DNA from: SIG607 sp045646245
Lineage (GTDB): Bacteria; Bacillota; Clostridia; Oscillospirales; Acutalibacteraceae
Assembly (NCBI GenBank): GCA_045646245.1
Contig: JAZRKJ010000059.1
Location: 1-10,018 of the forward strand
Direction of reading: 5' to 3'
DNA length: 10,018 bases
Of the stretch, positions 1 to 5,312 are shown in pieces. The position numbers and the translations under genes were made by a program. Every line of letters begins with the position of its first letter. Position 1 is the stretch's first letter. The notes beneath the pieces were generated by a model. The model did no database searches, was not told the origin of the DNA, and saw only the letters and a list, made by a program, of their open reading frames with translations.

Positions 1-72
1 TCAATCCTTTCTCGCTTTCTCCATCATTCCCGATTCCGGTAAATTCTTCGAACTGTAAACCGAAGATTTCTT
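1..72. repeat. 72-bp direct repeat, copy 1 (distal copy on the 3' side of the IVP gene)
   Basis: This copy matches bases 113-184 at 69 of 72 positions; the differences are at 19/131, 25/137 and 65/177. It may extend beyond the left window edge. Bases 41-69 can fold into a hairpin: AAA and TCTTCG pair with CGAAGA and TTT around a 10-nt loop, with T44 bulged. With a one-base shift the similarity runs a few bases further, into what would be the last codons of the IVP gene. Copy 1 may therefore be a duplicated 3' flank of that gene. I do not recognise the family. Confidence 0.85.
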
Positions 73-87
73 AATTAATCGGAATAT

Positions 88-107
88 GGGAAAGGGGAAA
101 AGGGAAA
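88..107. repeat. 20-bp G/A-rich arm of an inverted repeat bracketing the IVP gene
   Basis: The plus strand reads GGGAAAGGGG then AAAAGGGAAA. The exact reverse complement occurs at 672-691 and again at 755-774, on the other side of the four-helix-bundle gene. A minus-strand transcript covering the gene would carry the purine arm before the ORF and the pyrimidine arm after it, so the two could pair over 20 bp and enclose about 560 nt. The sequence is low in complexity, so some of the match could reflect composition, but the mixed G3/G4 and A3/A4 pattern is kept exactly. Confidence 0.7.
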
Positions 108-112
108 AGAGT

Positions 113-184
113 TCAATCCTTTCTCGCTTTATCCATTATTCCCGATTCCGGTAAATTCTTCGAACTGTAAACCGAAAATTTCTT
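113..184. repeat. 72-bp direct repeat, copy 2 (abuts the IVP stop codon)
   Basis: This is the partner of bases 1-72, offset by 112 bp. It ends on the first base of the complemented stop codon of the four-helix-bundle gene, so it forms that gene's immediate 3' untranslated flank. The hairpin of copy 1 is kept despite the change at 177. Here AAATT (153-157) and TTCG (159-162) pair with CGAA (173-176) and AATTT (177-181), with C158 bulged instead. The spacer between the copies (73-112) holds the G/A-rich inverted-repeat arm. Confidence 0.85.
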
Positions 185-567
185 TAATTCTCTTTTGCGT
201 CTCCGCGTTTATTAGAAAGCTTTACAATCATTGCGTTAAGCATCTTTCCTATTTCTTCGCTTAAGGTAATCGAAGCCTTTATTTGTTCCTCGTTCAAAAA
301 GCCGAGTCTGTTACAAATGAGTAATTGAGTGTAAACTTCCGAATTCGAACCTCTGGCTATCCCAAGGAAATTTATATATTCCTTTGTAGAATTACGAGAA
401 TTTCCTTCTGCAATATTAGAGGCTACAGAAACCGATGCGCGCCTTATTTGAGACACAAGAGCAAAGGTTTCATCTTTAGGCAAAAGTTTGGAAATACGAT
501 ATACCTCTTCAACTAAATCCATTGCTTTTTGCCAAACAAGTAATTCTTTAAATGCAATATATCCCAT
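184..567 (-). CDS. Four-helix-bundle protein of the 23S rRNA intervening-sequence (IVP/S23) family
   Basis: This 127-aa protein has the usual length and motifs of the family: FKELLVWQKAMDLV (residues 6-19), LPKDE, then QIRRASVSVASNIAEG and the KEYINFL segment. Members are small helical bundles that form oligomers. They were first found encoded inside intervening sequences of 23S rRNA genes, and related Avd proteins serve diversity-generating retroelements. The molecular role of free-standing copies is mostly unknown. No rRNA, reverse transcriptase or variable repeat is seen nearby. The ATG at 567 is the first in frame that keeps the conserved N-terminus. There is no Shine-Dalgarno sequence; a strong hairpin at 578-603 ends 10 nt before the start. 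The gene lies downstream of dnaK on the same strand, inside a block of direct, tandem and inverted repeats, which suggests an inserted or repeat-borne element. The family call is firm; the function is open. Confidence 0.93.
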   Translation of the reverse strand: MGYIAFKELLVWQKAMDLVEEVYRISKLLPKDETFALVSQIRRASVSVASNIAEGNSRNSTKEYINFLGIARGSNSEVYTQLLICNRLGFLNEEQIKASITLSEEIGKMLNAMIVKLSNKRGDAKEN

Positions 568-577
568 TTCAAAATAT

Positions 578-603
578 AGGGAAGAGGAAGAATCCCCTTC
601 CCT
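578..603 (-). promoter_or_regulatory. RNA hairpin just upstream of the IVP start codon (possible attenuator)
   Basis: In the minus-strand RNA, AGGGAAGGGG pairs with CCUCUUCCCU over 10 bp around the loop AUUCUU. The only non-Watson-Crick pair is a G-U wobble (596/585). On the plus strand this would be a C-A mismatch, so the fold favours the coding-strand transcript. An outer 9-bp inverted repeat (575-583 with 611-619) overlaps it and could form an alternative fold. The hairpin is followed by AUAUUUUG, so it could also act as a weak terminator for transcription coming from dnaK. It stands where the ribosome-binding site should be. Confidence 0.6.
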
Positions 604-609
604 TTTACC

Positions 610-692
610 TTTCCCTATAACTTCTCATGGGCAAGGAAAACTTGGATAAGCTGTAAGCCATATTTAAGGCCTTTCCCTTTTCCCCTTTCCCC
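610..692. repeat. 83-bp tandem repeat, unit 1
   Basis: Units 1 and 2 (693-775) are adjacent and match at 80 of 83 positions; the differences are at 617/700, 653/736 and 661/744. A third unit starts at 776 (TTTCCCT) and breaks off at the dnaK side. Each unit has a unique-looking core of about 60 bp followed by a pyrimidine tract of C3/C4 and T3/T4 runs. The core has no open frame of note. The sequence CTGTAAGCC at 651-659 loosely resembles CTGTAAACC of the 72-bp repeats. Confidence 0.88.
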
Positions 693-698
693 TTTCCC
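675..698 (-). other. Potential G-quadruplex motif in the dnaK 3' flank, first copy
   Basis: The minus strand has four G runs (3, 4, 4 and 3) separated by A loops of 3, 3 and 4 nt, which fits the classical G3+N1-7 pattern. As dnaK is transcribed in this direction, its read-through RNA would carry the motif. Folding is inferred from the pattern only, and pairing with the pyrimidine arm at 88-107 would compete with it. Confidence 0.5.
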
Positions 699-775
699 TG
701 TAACTTCTCATGGGCAAGGAAAACTTGGATAAGCTATAAGCCACATTTAAGGCCTTTCCCTTTTCCCCTTTCCCC
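693..775. repeat. 83-bp tandem repeat, unit 2
   Basis: This is the second unit, directly following unit 1. It ends in the same pyrimidine tract, which contains a second exact copy of the inverted-repeat arm (755-774). The near identity of the two units and the lack of spacer point to recent tandem duplication or slippage. With the partial third unit the array is about 2.1 units long and begins 28 bp downstream of the dnaK stop codon. Confidence 0.88.
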
Positions 776-781
776 TTTCCC
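758..781 (-). other. Potential G-quadruplex motif in the dnaK 3' flank, second copy
   Basis: The same arrangement of four G runs (3, 4, 4 and 3) recurs 83 bp from the first copy. It lies 22 nt after the dnaK stop codon on the transcribed strand. No hairpin followed by a T run is seen between dnaK and this motif, so the motif would be in the dnaK 3' RNA unless transcription ends earlier by another mechanism. Confidence 0.5.
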
Positions 782-802
782 TAAACAAATACTCCCTCCG
801 GA

Positions 803-2635
803 TTATTTGTTATCGTCTACGTCAGAAAAGTCTGCGTCGTATACGTTATTATCTGCCCCGCCTTGAGGTTCAGCGCCGCCTTGAGCTGCTTGCTGTGCTT
901 CTGCCGCAGCCTTATATACCTTTTCGCTTATGGCGAATACTTCCTTTTGAAGTCCTTCGCTGGCTGCCTTTATTGCTTCAATATCGGTACCCTTAAGCGC
1001 TTCTTTAAGAGCTTCCTTTGCAGTTTCGATTTTGCTCTTTTCTTCGTCGGTAAGCTTGTCGCCGAATTCGCTGACGGTCTTTTCGGTCTGATAAATCATT
1101 TGGTCGGCATTGTTACGGATGTCAACCTCTTCTCTGCGCTTTTTGTCTTCGCTTTCGTACTGAGCCGCTTCCTGTACAGCCTTTTCAATGTCTTCCTTGG
1201 ACATATTGGTGTTGGAAGTAATGGTAATGGACTGCTCCTTACCGGTGCCAAGGTCTTTAGCGGAAACGTTAACGATACCGTTAGCGTCAATGTCGAAGGT
1301 TACTTCAATCTGGGGGATTCCGCGGGGAGCGGGAGCAATGCCGTCAAGATGGAAAACGCCCAGCTGCTTATTGTCTCTTGCAAATTCTCTCTCACCCTGT
1401 AAAACGTTTACTTCAACAGAAGTCTGACCGTCGGCAGCAGTAGAGAAAATCTGGCTCTTCTTGGTGGGAATGGTGGTGTTTCTGTCGATAACCTTGGTGC
1501 AAACGCCGCCCATGGTTTCAATACCGAGAGAAAGAGGAGTAACGTCCAAAAGGAGAAGTCCCTTAACGTCGCCGCCGAGTACACCGCCCTGAAGCGCAGC
1601 GCCAAGTGCTACACATTCGTCAGGGTTAATACCCTTGAAGGGTTCTGCGCCTATAAAGTTCTTAACCGCTTCCTGTACGGCAGGGATTCTGGAAGAACCA
1701 CCAACCATAAGAACCTTGTTGATTTCATTCTTGTTAAGACCGGAGTCTGAAAGTGCCTGACGAACGGGACCCATGGTAGCTTCTACAAGGTCTGCGGTAA
1801 GTTCATTGAATTTTGCTCTGGTAATAGTGGTTTCAAAGTGCTTGGGGCCGGTAGCGTCAGCAGTAATAAAGGGAAGGTTAACGTCAGCGGTAGTCATACC
1901 GGAAAGGTCGATTTTAGCCTTTTCTGCCGCTTCCTTAATACGCTGCATAGCCATTTTATCACCGCTAAGGTCAATGCCCTGTTCAGCCTTAAAGGTAGCA
2001 ACGATATAATCCATAATACGCTTATCGAAGTCGTCACCGCCAAGCCTGTTGTTACCTGCAGTTGCAAGAACCTCTTGAACGCCGTCGCCCATTTCAATAA
2101 TGGAAACGTCGAAGGTACCGCCGCCAAGGTCGTATACCATAACCTTCTGGTCGTCTTCCTTATCAATGGAATAAGCAAGAGCAGCCGCGGTAGGCTCGTT
2201 AATAATTCTCTTTACTTCAAGGCCTGCAATTTTACCCGCATCCTTGGTAGCCTGACGCTGAGCGTCGGTAAAGTAAGCAGGAACGGTAATAACCGCTTCG
2301 GTAACGGTGGAACCGAGATAGCTTTCGGCGTCTGCCTTTAGCTTCTGCAAAATAATTGCGGAAATTTCCTGAGGAGTGTACTTCTTTCCGTCAATTTCAA
2401 CGGTGTGAGAAGTACCCATTTCACGTTTAATAGAGCTAATGGTTCTGTCGGGGTTGGTGATAGCCTGACGCTTTGCAACCTGACCTACCATTCTTTCACC
2501 TGTTTTGGAAAATGCTACAACCGAAGGAGTAGTTCTTCCGCCTTCAGCGTTAGGGATTACAACGGCTTCGCCGCCTTCCATAACTGCTACGCAAGAGTTT
2601 GTTGTACCAAGGTCAATACCAATAATTTTACCCAT
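803..2635 (-). CDS. dnaK: Molecular chaperone DnaK (Hsp70)
   Basis: DnaK is the ATP-driven cytoplasmic Hsp70 that binds unfolded polypeptides, with DnaJ and GrpE as partners. The 610-aa protein shows all three family signatures: IDLGTTNS (7-14), VYDLGGGTFDVS (167-178) and VLMVGGSSRIPAVQ (308-321). The interdomain linker LLLLDVTPLSL (360-370) follows, then the substrate-binding domain, helical lid and a glycine-rich acidic tail ending in DDNK. The segment after KREMG (residue 74) is short, as in Gram-positive DnaKs. An AAGGAG site (2645-2650) stands 9 nt before the ATG. The gene is third in the hrcA operon, 32 nt after grpE. No dnaJ or clear intrinsic terminator follows within the window; instead an 83-bp repeat array begins 28 bp after the stop. 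Confidence 0.99.
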   Translation of the reverse strand: MGKIIGIDLGTTNSCVAVMEGGEAVVIPNAEGGRTTPSVVAFSKTGERMVGQVAKRQAITNPDRTISSIKREMGTSHTVEIDGKKYTPQEISAIILQKLKADAESYLGSTVTEAVITVPAYFTDAQRQATKDAGKIAGLEVKRIINEPTAAALAYSIDKEDDQKVMVYDLGGGTFDVSIIEMGDGVQEVLATAGNNRLGGDDFDKRIMDYIVATFKAEQGIDLSGDKMAMQRIKEAAEKAKIDLSGMTTADVNLPFITADATGPKHFETTITRAKFNELTADLVEATMGPVRQALSDSGLNKNEINKVLMVGGSSRIPAVQEAVKNFIGAEPFKGINPDECVALGAALQGGVLGGDVKGLLLLDVTPLSLGIETMGGVCTKVIDRNTTIPTKKSQIFSTAADGQTSVEVNVLQGEREFARDNKQLGVFHLDGIAPAPRGIPQIEVTFDIDANGIVNVSAKDLGTGKEQSITITSNTNMSKEDIEKAVQEAAQYESEDKKRREEVDIRNNADQMIYQTEKTVSEFGDKLTDEEKSKIETAKEALKEALKGTDIEAIKAASEGLQKEVFAISEKVYKAAAEAQQAAQGGAEPQGGADNNVYDADFSDVDDNK

Positions 2636-2667
2636 AATAATTTTCTCCTTTTAATATATAAATGTAA

Positions 2668-3189
2668 TTAGTTAGCAACTTTTACCATTGCGGCGCGGAT
2701 AACGGTGTCACCCATTTTATATCCCTGCTGCAATACGTCAGCAATAACGTTTTCGCCCAAGCTTTCATCTTCAACGTGCATAACCGCTTCGTGACAGTTA
2801 GGGTCGAATTGGTCGCCTACCTTTGCCAAAGCAACCACACCCATTTTTTCGGGCATACTTAAAAACTGCTTTATAATCATTTCAAGGCCTTTTGAATATT
2901 CTTCGCCTTCGCTGTTGGCGGCTACGGCTCTTCCCGCGTTGTCAAGAACGGGGAGAAATTCCTTGAAAAGACTTGCCTTTGCGTATTCCGCTACCGAAAG
3001 TCTTTCGCGTTCGGTACGCTTTTTAAAGTTGTCGAATTCGGCGGCAGTTCTTGCCAAAAGGTCCTTTGATGCGGCAAGCTCTTCTTTTAGTTTTTCGCTC
3101 TCATCGTTCTTTTTGGCTTTTTTAGGTTTCTTTTCTTCTTTCACCGGCTCGGCTTCAACCGTTTCCTGCTTAACTTCCTTTTCTTCCAT
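2668..3189 (-). CDS. grpE: Nucleotide exchange factor GrpE
   Basis: GrpE releases ADP from DnaK and so resets the chaperone cycle; it acts as a dimer in the cytoplasm. The 173-aa protein begins with a charged Lys/Glu-rich tail (about 1-33). A long helix follows with the hallmark AEFDNFKKRTERER (50-63), then LPVLDNAGRAV, and a beta-domain ending in GYKMGDTVIRAAMVKVAN. The length is normal for Gram-positive GrpE. The start lies 2 nt after the hrcA stop, and its strong AGGAGGT site lies over the last codons of hrcA, so translation of the two is probably coupled. Expression follows the upstream CIRCE-controlled promoter. Confidence 0.98.
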   Translation of the reverse strand: MEEKEVKQETVEAEPVKEEKKPKKAKKNDESEKLKEELAASKDLLARTAAEFDNFKKRTERERLSVAEYAKASLFKEFLPVLDNAGRAVAANSEGEEYSKGLEMIIKQFLSMPEKMGVVALAKVGDQFDPNCHEAVMHVEDESLGENVIADVLQQGYKMGDTVIRAAMVKVAN

Positions 3190-3191
3190 AT

Positions 3192-4235
3192 CTATACCTC
3201 CTGTCGTTGTGCAAATTCAAAGTTTTCAGTCATAAGCTCGCTTACCTTTGCTGAAACGTAAGCAATACTCGAAAGTATTCTGCCGTAAGACATTCTTGTG
3301 GGGCCGATTACTCCAAGCCTTCCCACAAGGGAATTGCTCGGCCCGTAGGGCGCCACAACCAAAGTAGAGCGTTCAAGCTCGCTGTACCCCGTTGCGCTGC
3401 CGAATATAACGGCGGCTTTTTCGGCAGGTTTACTTATTAAAGACAGTATACCTTCCTTCCTTTCAATAAAGGAAATAAGCTCCTGTCGGTAACTTCCTCC
3501 GGCAAAAACCGAATAAAGGAAGGATTCACCCGCAAGGGAAATATCTGATTTGCCCATTTCTTTTATCATATCAAAAAGACAAGCAATAACGGGAAGAAAT
3601 TCAAGGGTGTTTATCCCCGCTCCGCTTAAAACGTTTTGCATTTCACCGGCAGTAAGGCAGGTAAGCCTTTTTCCTTCCACACCCTTTTTAATAAGCGCTT
3701 TAAGTTGAGTGAGCTTTTCACCGTCCAACGCCCCGCCGCTTCGGCAAAGCTTGCTGTTGGCGCAAAAGTCGGAGGTAAAAGCAACCATCATAATAAGCCG
3801 TTCCCCCATTGGGATAACCTCTACACGGGTAACCGTCAGGTTTTCGTCGGCTATTTTAGCGCAAAAAGCGGGAAGCCCCGTAATTTTACTTAAAATTTTT
3901 GCCGCGGTGTCGGGCAAGGCTTCAATATCGGCGGCGGCTTTGTCAAGCTCACCGTCAATTACTTCCTTTAAAGAATCGGGAAGGCTTTCTTCGTTCATAA
4001 GGCTGTTTACATAAAATTCGTAACCCTTGCCCGTCGGAATTCTTCCCGCGGAAGTGTGGGGTTGTTCCAAATACCCCAAGGAGCACAAATCGCTCATTTC
4101 GTTTCTGAGAGTTGCGGAGGACGGCGCGTTTTCAAGAACGCCGGTCAACCACTTGGAACCTACGGGTTCGCCCGTGGCAATATGGTATTTAACAATAGCC
4201 GCAAGTATGGCACGTTTCCTCGGCGACAGTTCCAT
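3192..4235 (-). CDS. hrcA: Heat-inducible transcription repressor HrcA
   Basis: HrcA binds CIRCE operators and represses class I heat-shock genes; it needs GroEL to stay active. Starting at 4235 the protein has 347 aa, the usual length. MELSPRKRAILAAIV opens the winged-helix domain, with SSATLRNEMSDL (39-50) as the recognition region and YLEQPHTSAGRIPT (55-68) as the wing. The C-terminal part carries the family motif GVIGPTRMSYGRI. The in-frame extension to 4283 is rejected: it would begin inside CIRCE and lacks a ribosome site, while the ATG at 4235 has an A-plus-seven-G run 7 nt upstream. As first gene of hrcA-grpE-dnaK it is autoregulated by the perfect CIRCE next to its promoter. The stop is TAG, 2 nt before grpE. 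Confidence 0.98.
   Translation of the reverse strand: MELSPRKRAILAAIVKYHIATGEPVGSKWLTGVLENAPSSATLRNEMSDLCSLGYLEQPHTSAGRIPTGKGYEFYVNSLMNEESLPDSLKEVIDGELDKAAADIEALPDTAAKILSKITGLPAFCAKIADENLTVTRVEVIPMGERLIMMVAFTSDFCANSKLCRSGGALDGEKLTQLKALIKKGVEGKRLTCLTAGEMQNVLSGAGINTLEFLPVIACLFDMIKEMGKSDISLAGESFLYSVFAGGSYRQELISFIERKEGILSLISKPAEKAAVIFGSATGYSELERSTLVVAPYGPSNSLVGRLGVIGPTRMSYGRILSSIAYVSAKVSELMTENFEFAQRQEV
3196..3202 (-). promoter_or_regulatory. grpE ribosome-binding site inside the hrcA 3' end
   Basis: The minus strand reads AGGAGGT, 6 nt before the grpE ATG. It overlaps the last two sense codons and stop region of hrcA. This suggests translational coupling of repressor and exchange factor. Confidence 0.85.
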
Positions 4236-4242
4236 TGGTTGT

Positions 4243-4250
4243 CCCCCCCT
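4243..4250 (-). promoter_or_regulatory. Ribosome-binding site that fixes the hrcA start
   Basis: The minus strand has A followed by seven G, 7 nt before the ATG at 4235. It is G-rich rather than a canonical AGGAGG but is correctly placed. The longer frame beginning at 4283 has nothing comparable, which supports the 347-aa form. Confidence 0.7.
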
Positions 4251-4266
4251 CGTTGAATTTTTAAAA

Positions 4267-4293
4267 TTAGCACTCTGCACCATAGAGTGCTAA
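4267..4293 (-). promoter_or_regulatory. CIRCE operator (HrcA binding site)
   Basis: A perfect inverted repeat, TTAGCACTC, nine bases, GAGTGCTAA, matches the CIRCE consensus at every conserved position. It lies 31 bp upstream of the hrcA ATG, directly after the predicted transcription start. Bound HrcA would block the promoter, and the RNA form of the repeat would sit in the 5' leader. It is the only CIRCE found in the window. Confidence 0.98.
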
Positions 4294-4303
4294 CCGCAGT
4301 TAT

Positions 4304-4332
4304 ACTATACCCTTATTTTCTCCATTTGTCAA
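4304..4332 (-). promoter_or_regulatory. Sigma-A promoter of hrcA-grpE-dnaK
   Basis: The minus strand has a perfect -35 TTGACA (4327-4332), a 17-bp spacer and a -10 TATAGT (4304-4309). The start of transcription is expected near 4297, so the CIRCE begins about 4 bases into the transcript. Confidence 0.9.
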
Positions 4333-4378
4333 TAGATTTTTATGAATTTTTTGAAAAAATTTTTGACTTTCTCTGACC

Positions 4379-4439
4379 TTAAGCAAACACTAATAATCTG
4401 AATCTGCTTTTAAAGGGCGGATTATTCGTGTTTGCTTAA
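4379..4439. repeat. 61-bp palindrome between divergent promoters
   Basis: The arms TTAAGCAAACAC (4379-4390) and GTGTTTGCTTAA (4428-4439) are perfectly complementary. After a single T/C mismatch, AATAATC pairs with GATTATT, giving 19 pairs around a 21-nt centre. Both ends carry TTAA. Neither strand has a T run directly after the hairpin, so it is not a typical terminator. It lies outside both predicted transcripts (starts near 4297 leftward and 4486 rightward). It may be a small insertion-derived repeat, a binding site, or the relic of a terminator. Confidence 0.85.
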
Positions 4440-4450
4440 CAAAAAAAAGC

Positions 4451-4479
4451 GTGACAAATCCGCTTTGTCGTGGTATACT
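4451..4479 (+). promoter_or_regulatory. Sigma-A promoter of the 4513 gene, extended -10
   Basis: The -35 is GTGACA (4451-4456), the spacer 17 bp and the -10 TATACT (4474-4479), preceded by TGG as an extended -10. The expected start near 4486 excludes a translation start at 4432. The 9-mer TGGTATACT recurs in the promoter at 5896-5904. Confidence 0.8.
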
Positions 4480-4512
4480 ACTCATATATTATTATGTATG
4501 GTGGTATTTACT

Positions 4513-5235
4513 ATGTATTACGATTCCCTTATTAAATATCTTGAGCCGTTTTTTGCCGAAATGGAAATAACCGATAATTCCGACGGCACCTTCACCGGCA
4601 AGGATAAAACCTTCCGCATTGATTATAATGAAAAGACTAAATGTTACGATTTACAGTTTGCCGACGGCGAAGATTTCAAAACCGTTTCTTCTTATCTTTT
4701 CGATGAAACTCAAACCGAGAAAGACACCGAAAGCGTAGCTATTGACTTTGCCGATACTCTCCGCAAAAAATTAGGCGTTACCAAAAAGCGTGTTGCCGCG
4801 GCGGTAGAGCTTCCTTCCGACGAGGGCGGCGAAAACGTAAGCCTTTCCGGTCTTACCCAAAAGCTGCTTGCCTTCTTCCCCCAGCACAAAGACACTTACA
4901 AAGCCCATTGTTCCGACAACGGCAGGTTTTTGGCTGTTGAGTTTTATAAGGAATACCTTATTCCTTCGGCTAAGGAGCTTCTTACTTCCGGCAACAAAAA
5001 GCAGGTTAAGAAATTCCACGATGCTATGTGTGACATTTATATCCACGGCGATAACGAAACCGTTTCCTTCACCGTTGCCGTAGTTGCCGCCGCCGTTTAC
5101 GATAACGACCAAATAAAAAACGCCGCTATGGAAGCCGTTAAAGAAGACTGCGCTACCTTTTCTAAGAATATAAACAATTTCTGTGACAGAATTAAAAGCA
5201 ACAAAAAGCTTCGCAACACTCTTGTTAAAGAATAA
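4513..5235 (+). CDS. Conserved-looking hypothetical protein, 240 aa, cytoplasmic
   Basis: I do not recognise the family. From the ATG at 4513 the protein begins MYYDSLIKYLEPFFAEMEI. It has an acidic N-terminal part with a short motif NSDGTFTGKDKTF (about 22-34) and KCYDLQFADGEDF. A charged middle follows, then a C-terminal half that looks helical, with a small-residue stretch VAVVAAAVYD and basic ends. There is no signal peptide or membrane segment. In-frame starts at 4432 and 4498 exist. The first lies upstream of the promoter, and the second has no ribosome site, whereas GGTGG stands about 9 nt before 4513. Codon use resembles its neighbours. The gene forms its own unit, from the promoter at 4451 to the terminator at 5252. 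The same D-G-T-F-T string occurs in the small exported protein that converges on it. Confidence 0.85.
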   Translation: MYYDSLIKYLEPFFAEMEITDNSDGTFTGKDKTFRIDYNEKTKCYDLQFADGEDFKTVSSYLFDETQTEKDTESVAIDFADTLRKKLGVTKKRVAAAVELPSDEGGENVSLSGLTQKLLAFFPQHKDTYKAHCSDNGRFLAVEFYKEYLIPSAKELLTSGNKKQVKKFHDAMCDIYIHGDNETVSFTVAVVAAAVYDNDQIKNAAMEAVKEDCATFSKNINNFCDRIKSNKKLRNTLVKE

Positions 5236-5251
5236 TTTTATATAAAAACAC

Positions 5252-5282
5252 AAAACCGAGTCATTCACGGACTCGGTTTTTT
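5252..5282. terminator. Bidirectional intrinsic terminator between convergent genes
   Basis: AAAACCGAGTC (5252-5262) pairs perfectly with GACTCGGTTTT (5270-5280) around a 7-nt loop. The plus strand continues with T residues. The minus strand has TTTTG then TGTTTTTA, so the hairpin can end both the 4513 gene (stop 17 nt before) and the minus-strand gene whose stop is at 5313. Confidence 0.92.
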
Positions 5283-5312
5283 ATATTATATAAGTATATA
5301 AGGCGGTATTAT

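Noticed and set aside
184..567. An actual 23S rRNA intervening sequence
   Set aside because: No 23S rRNA sequence is seen on either side; the right neighbour is the dnaK 3' end.
1..802. CRISPR array or diversity-generating retroelement
   Set aside because: The repeats are 72 and 83 bp, only two of each, without regular unique spacers. No cas gene, reverse transcriptase or template/variable repeat pair is present, although Avd proteins of retroelements are related to the IVP family.
863..1402. Long plus-strand open frame of 179 codons opposite dnaK
   Set aside because: It lies wholly antisense to the confidently identified dnaK gene, has no ribosome site and codes for a cysteine/phenylalanine-rich product typical of reverse-strand shadows.
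4236..4283. N-terminal extension of HrcA by 16 residues
   Set aside because: It would start inside the CIRCE operator, has no ribosome site and does not fit the family N-terminus MELS-x-RKR.
4345..4361. AATTTTTT-G-AAAAAATT palindrome upstream of the hrcA promoter
   Set aside because: It is a homopolymer-type match in an AT-rich intergenic stretch; it could raise promoter strength as an A/T tract but gives no specific signal.
4432..4512. N-terminal extension of the 240-aa protein by 27 residues
   Set aside because: Most of it lies upstream of or within the predicted promoter at 4451-4479 and the palindrome; only the start at 4513 (or possibly 4498) can be in the RNA.
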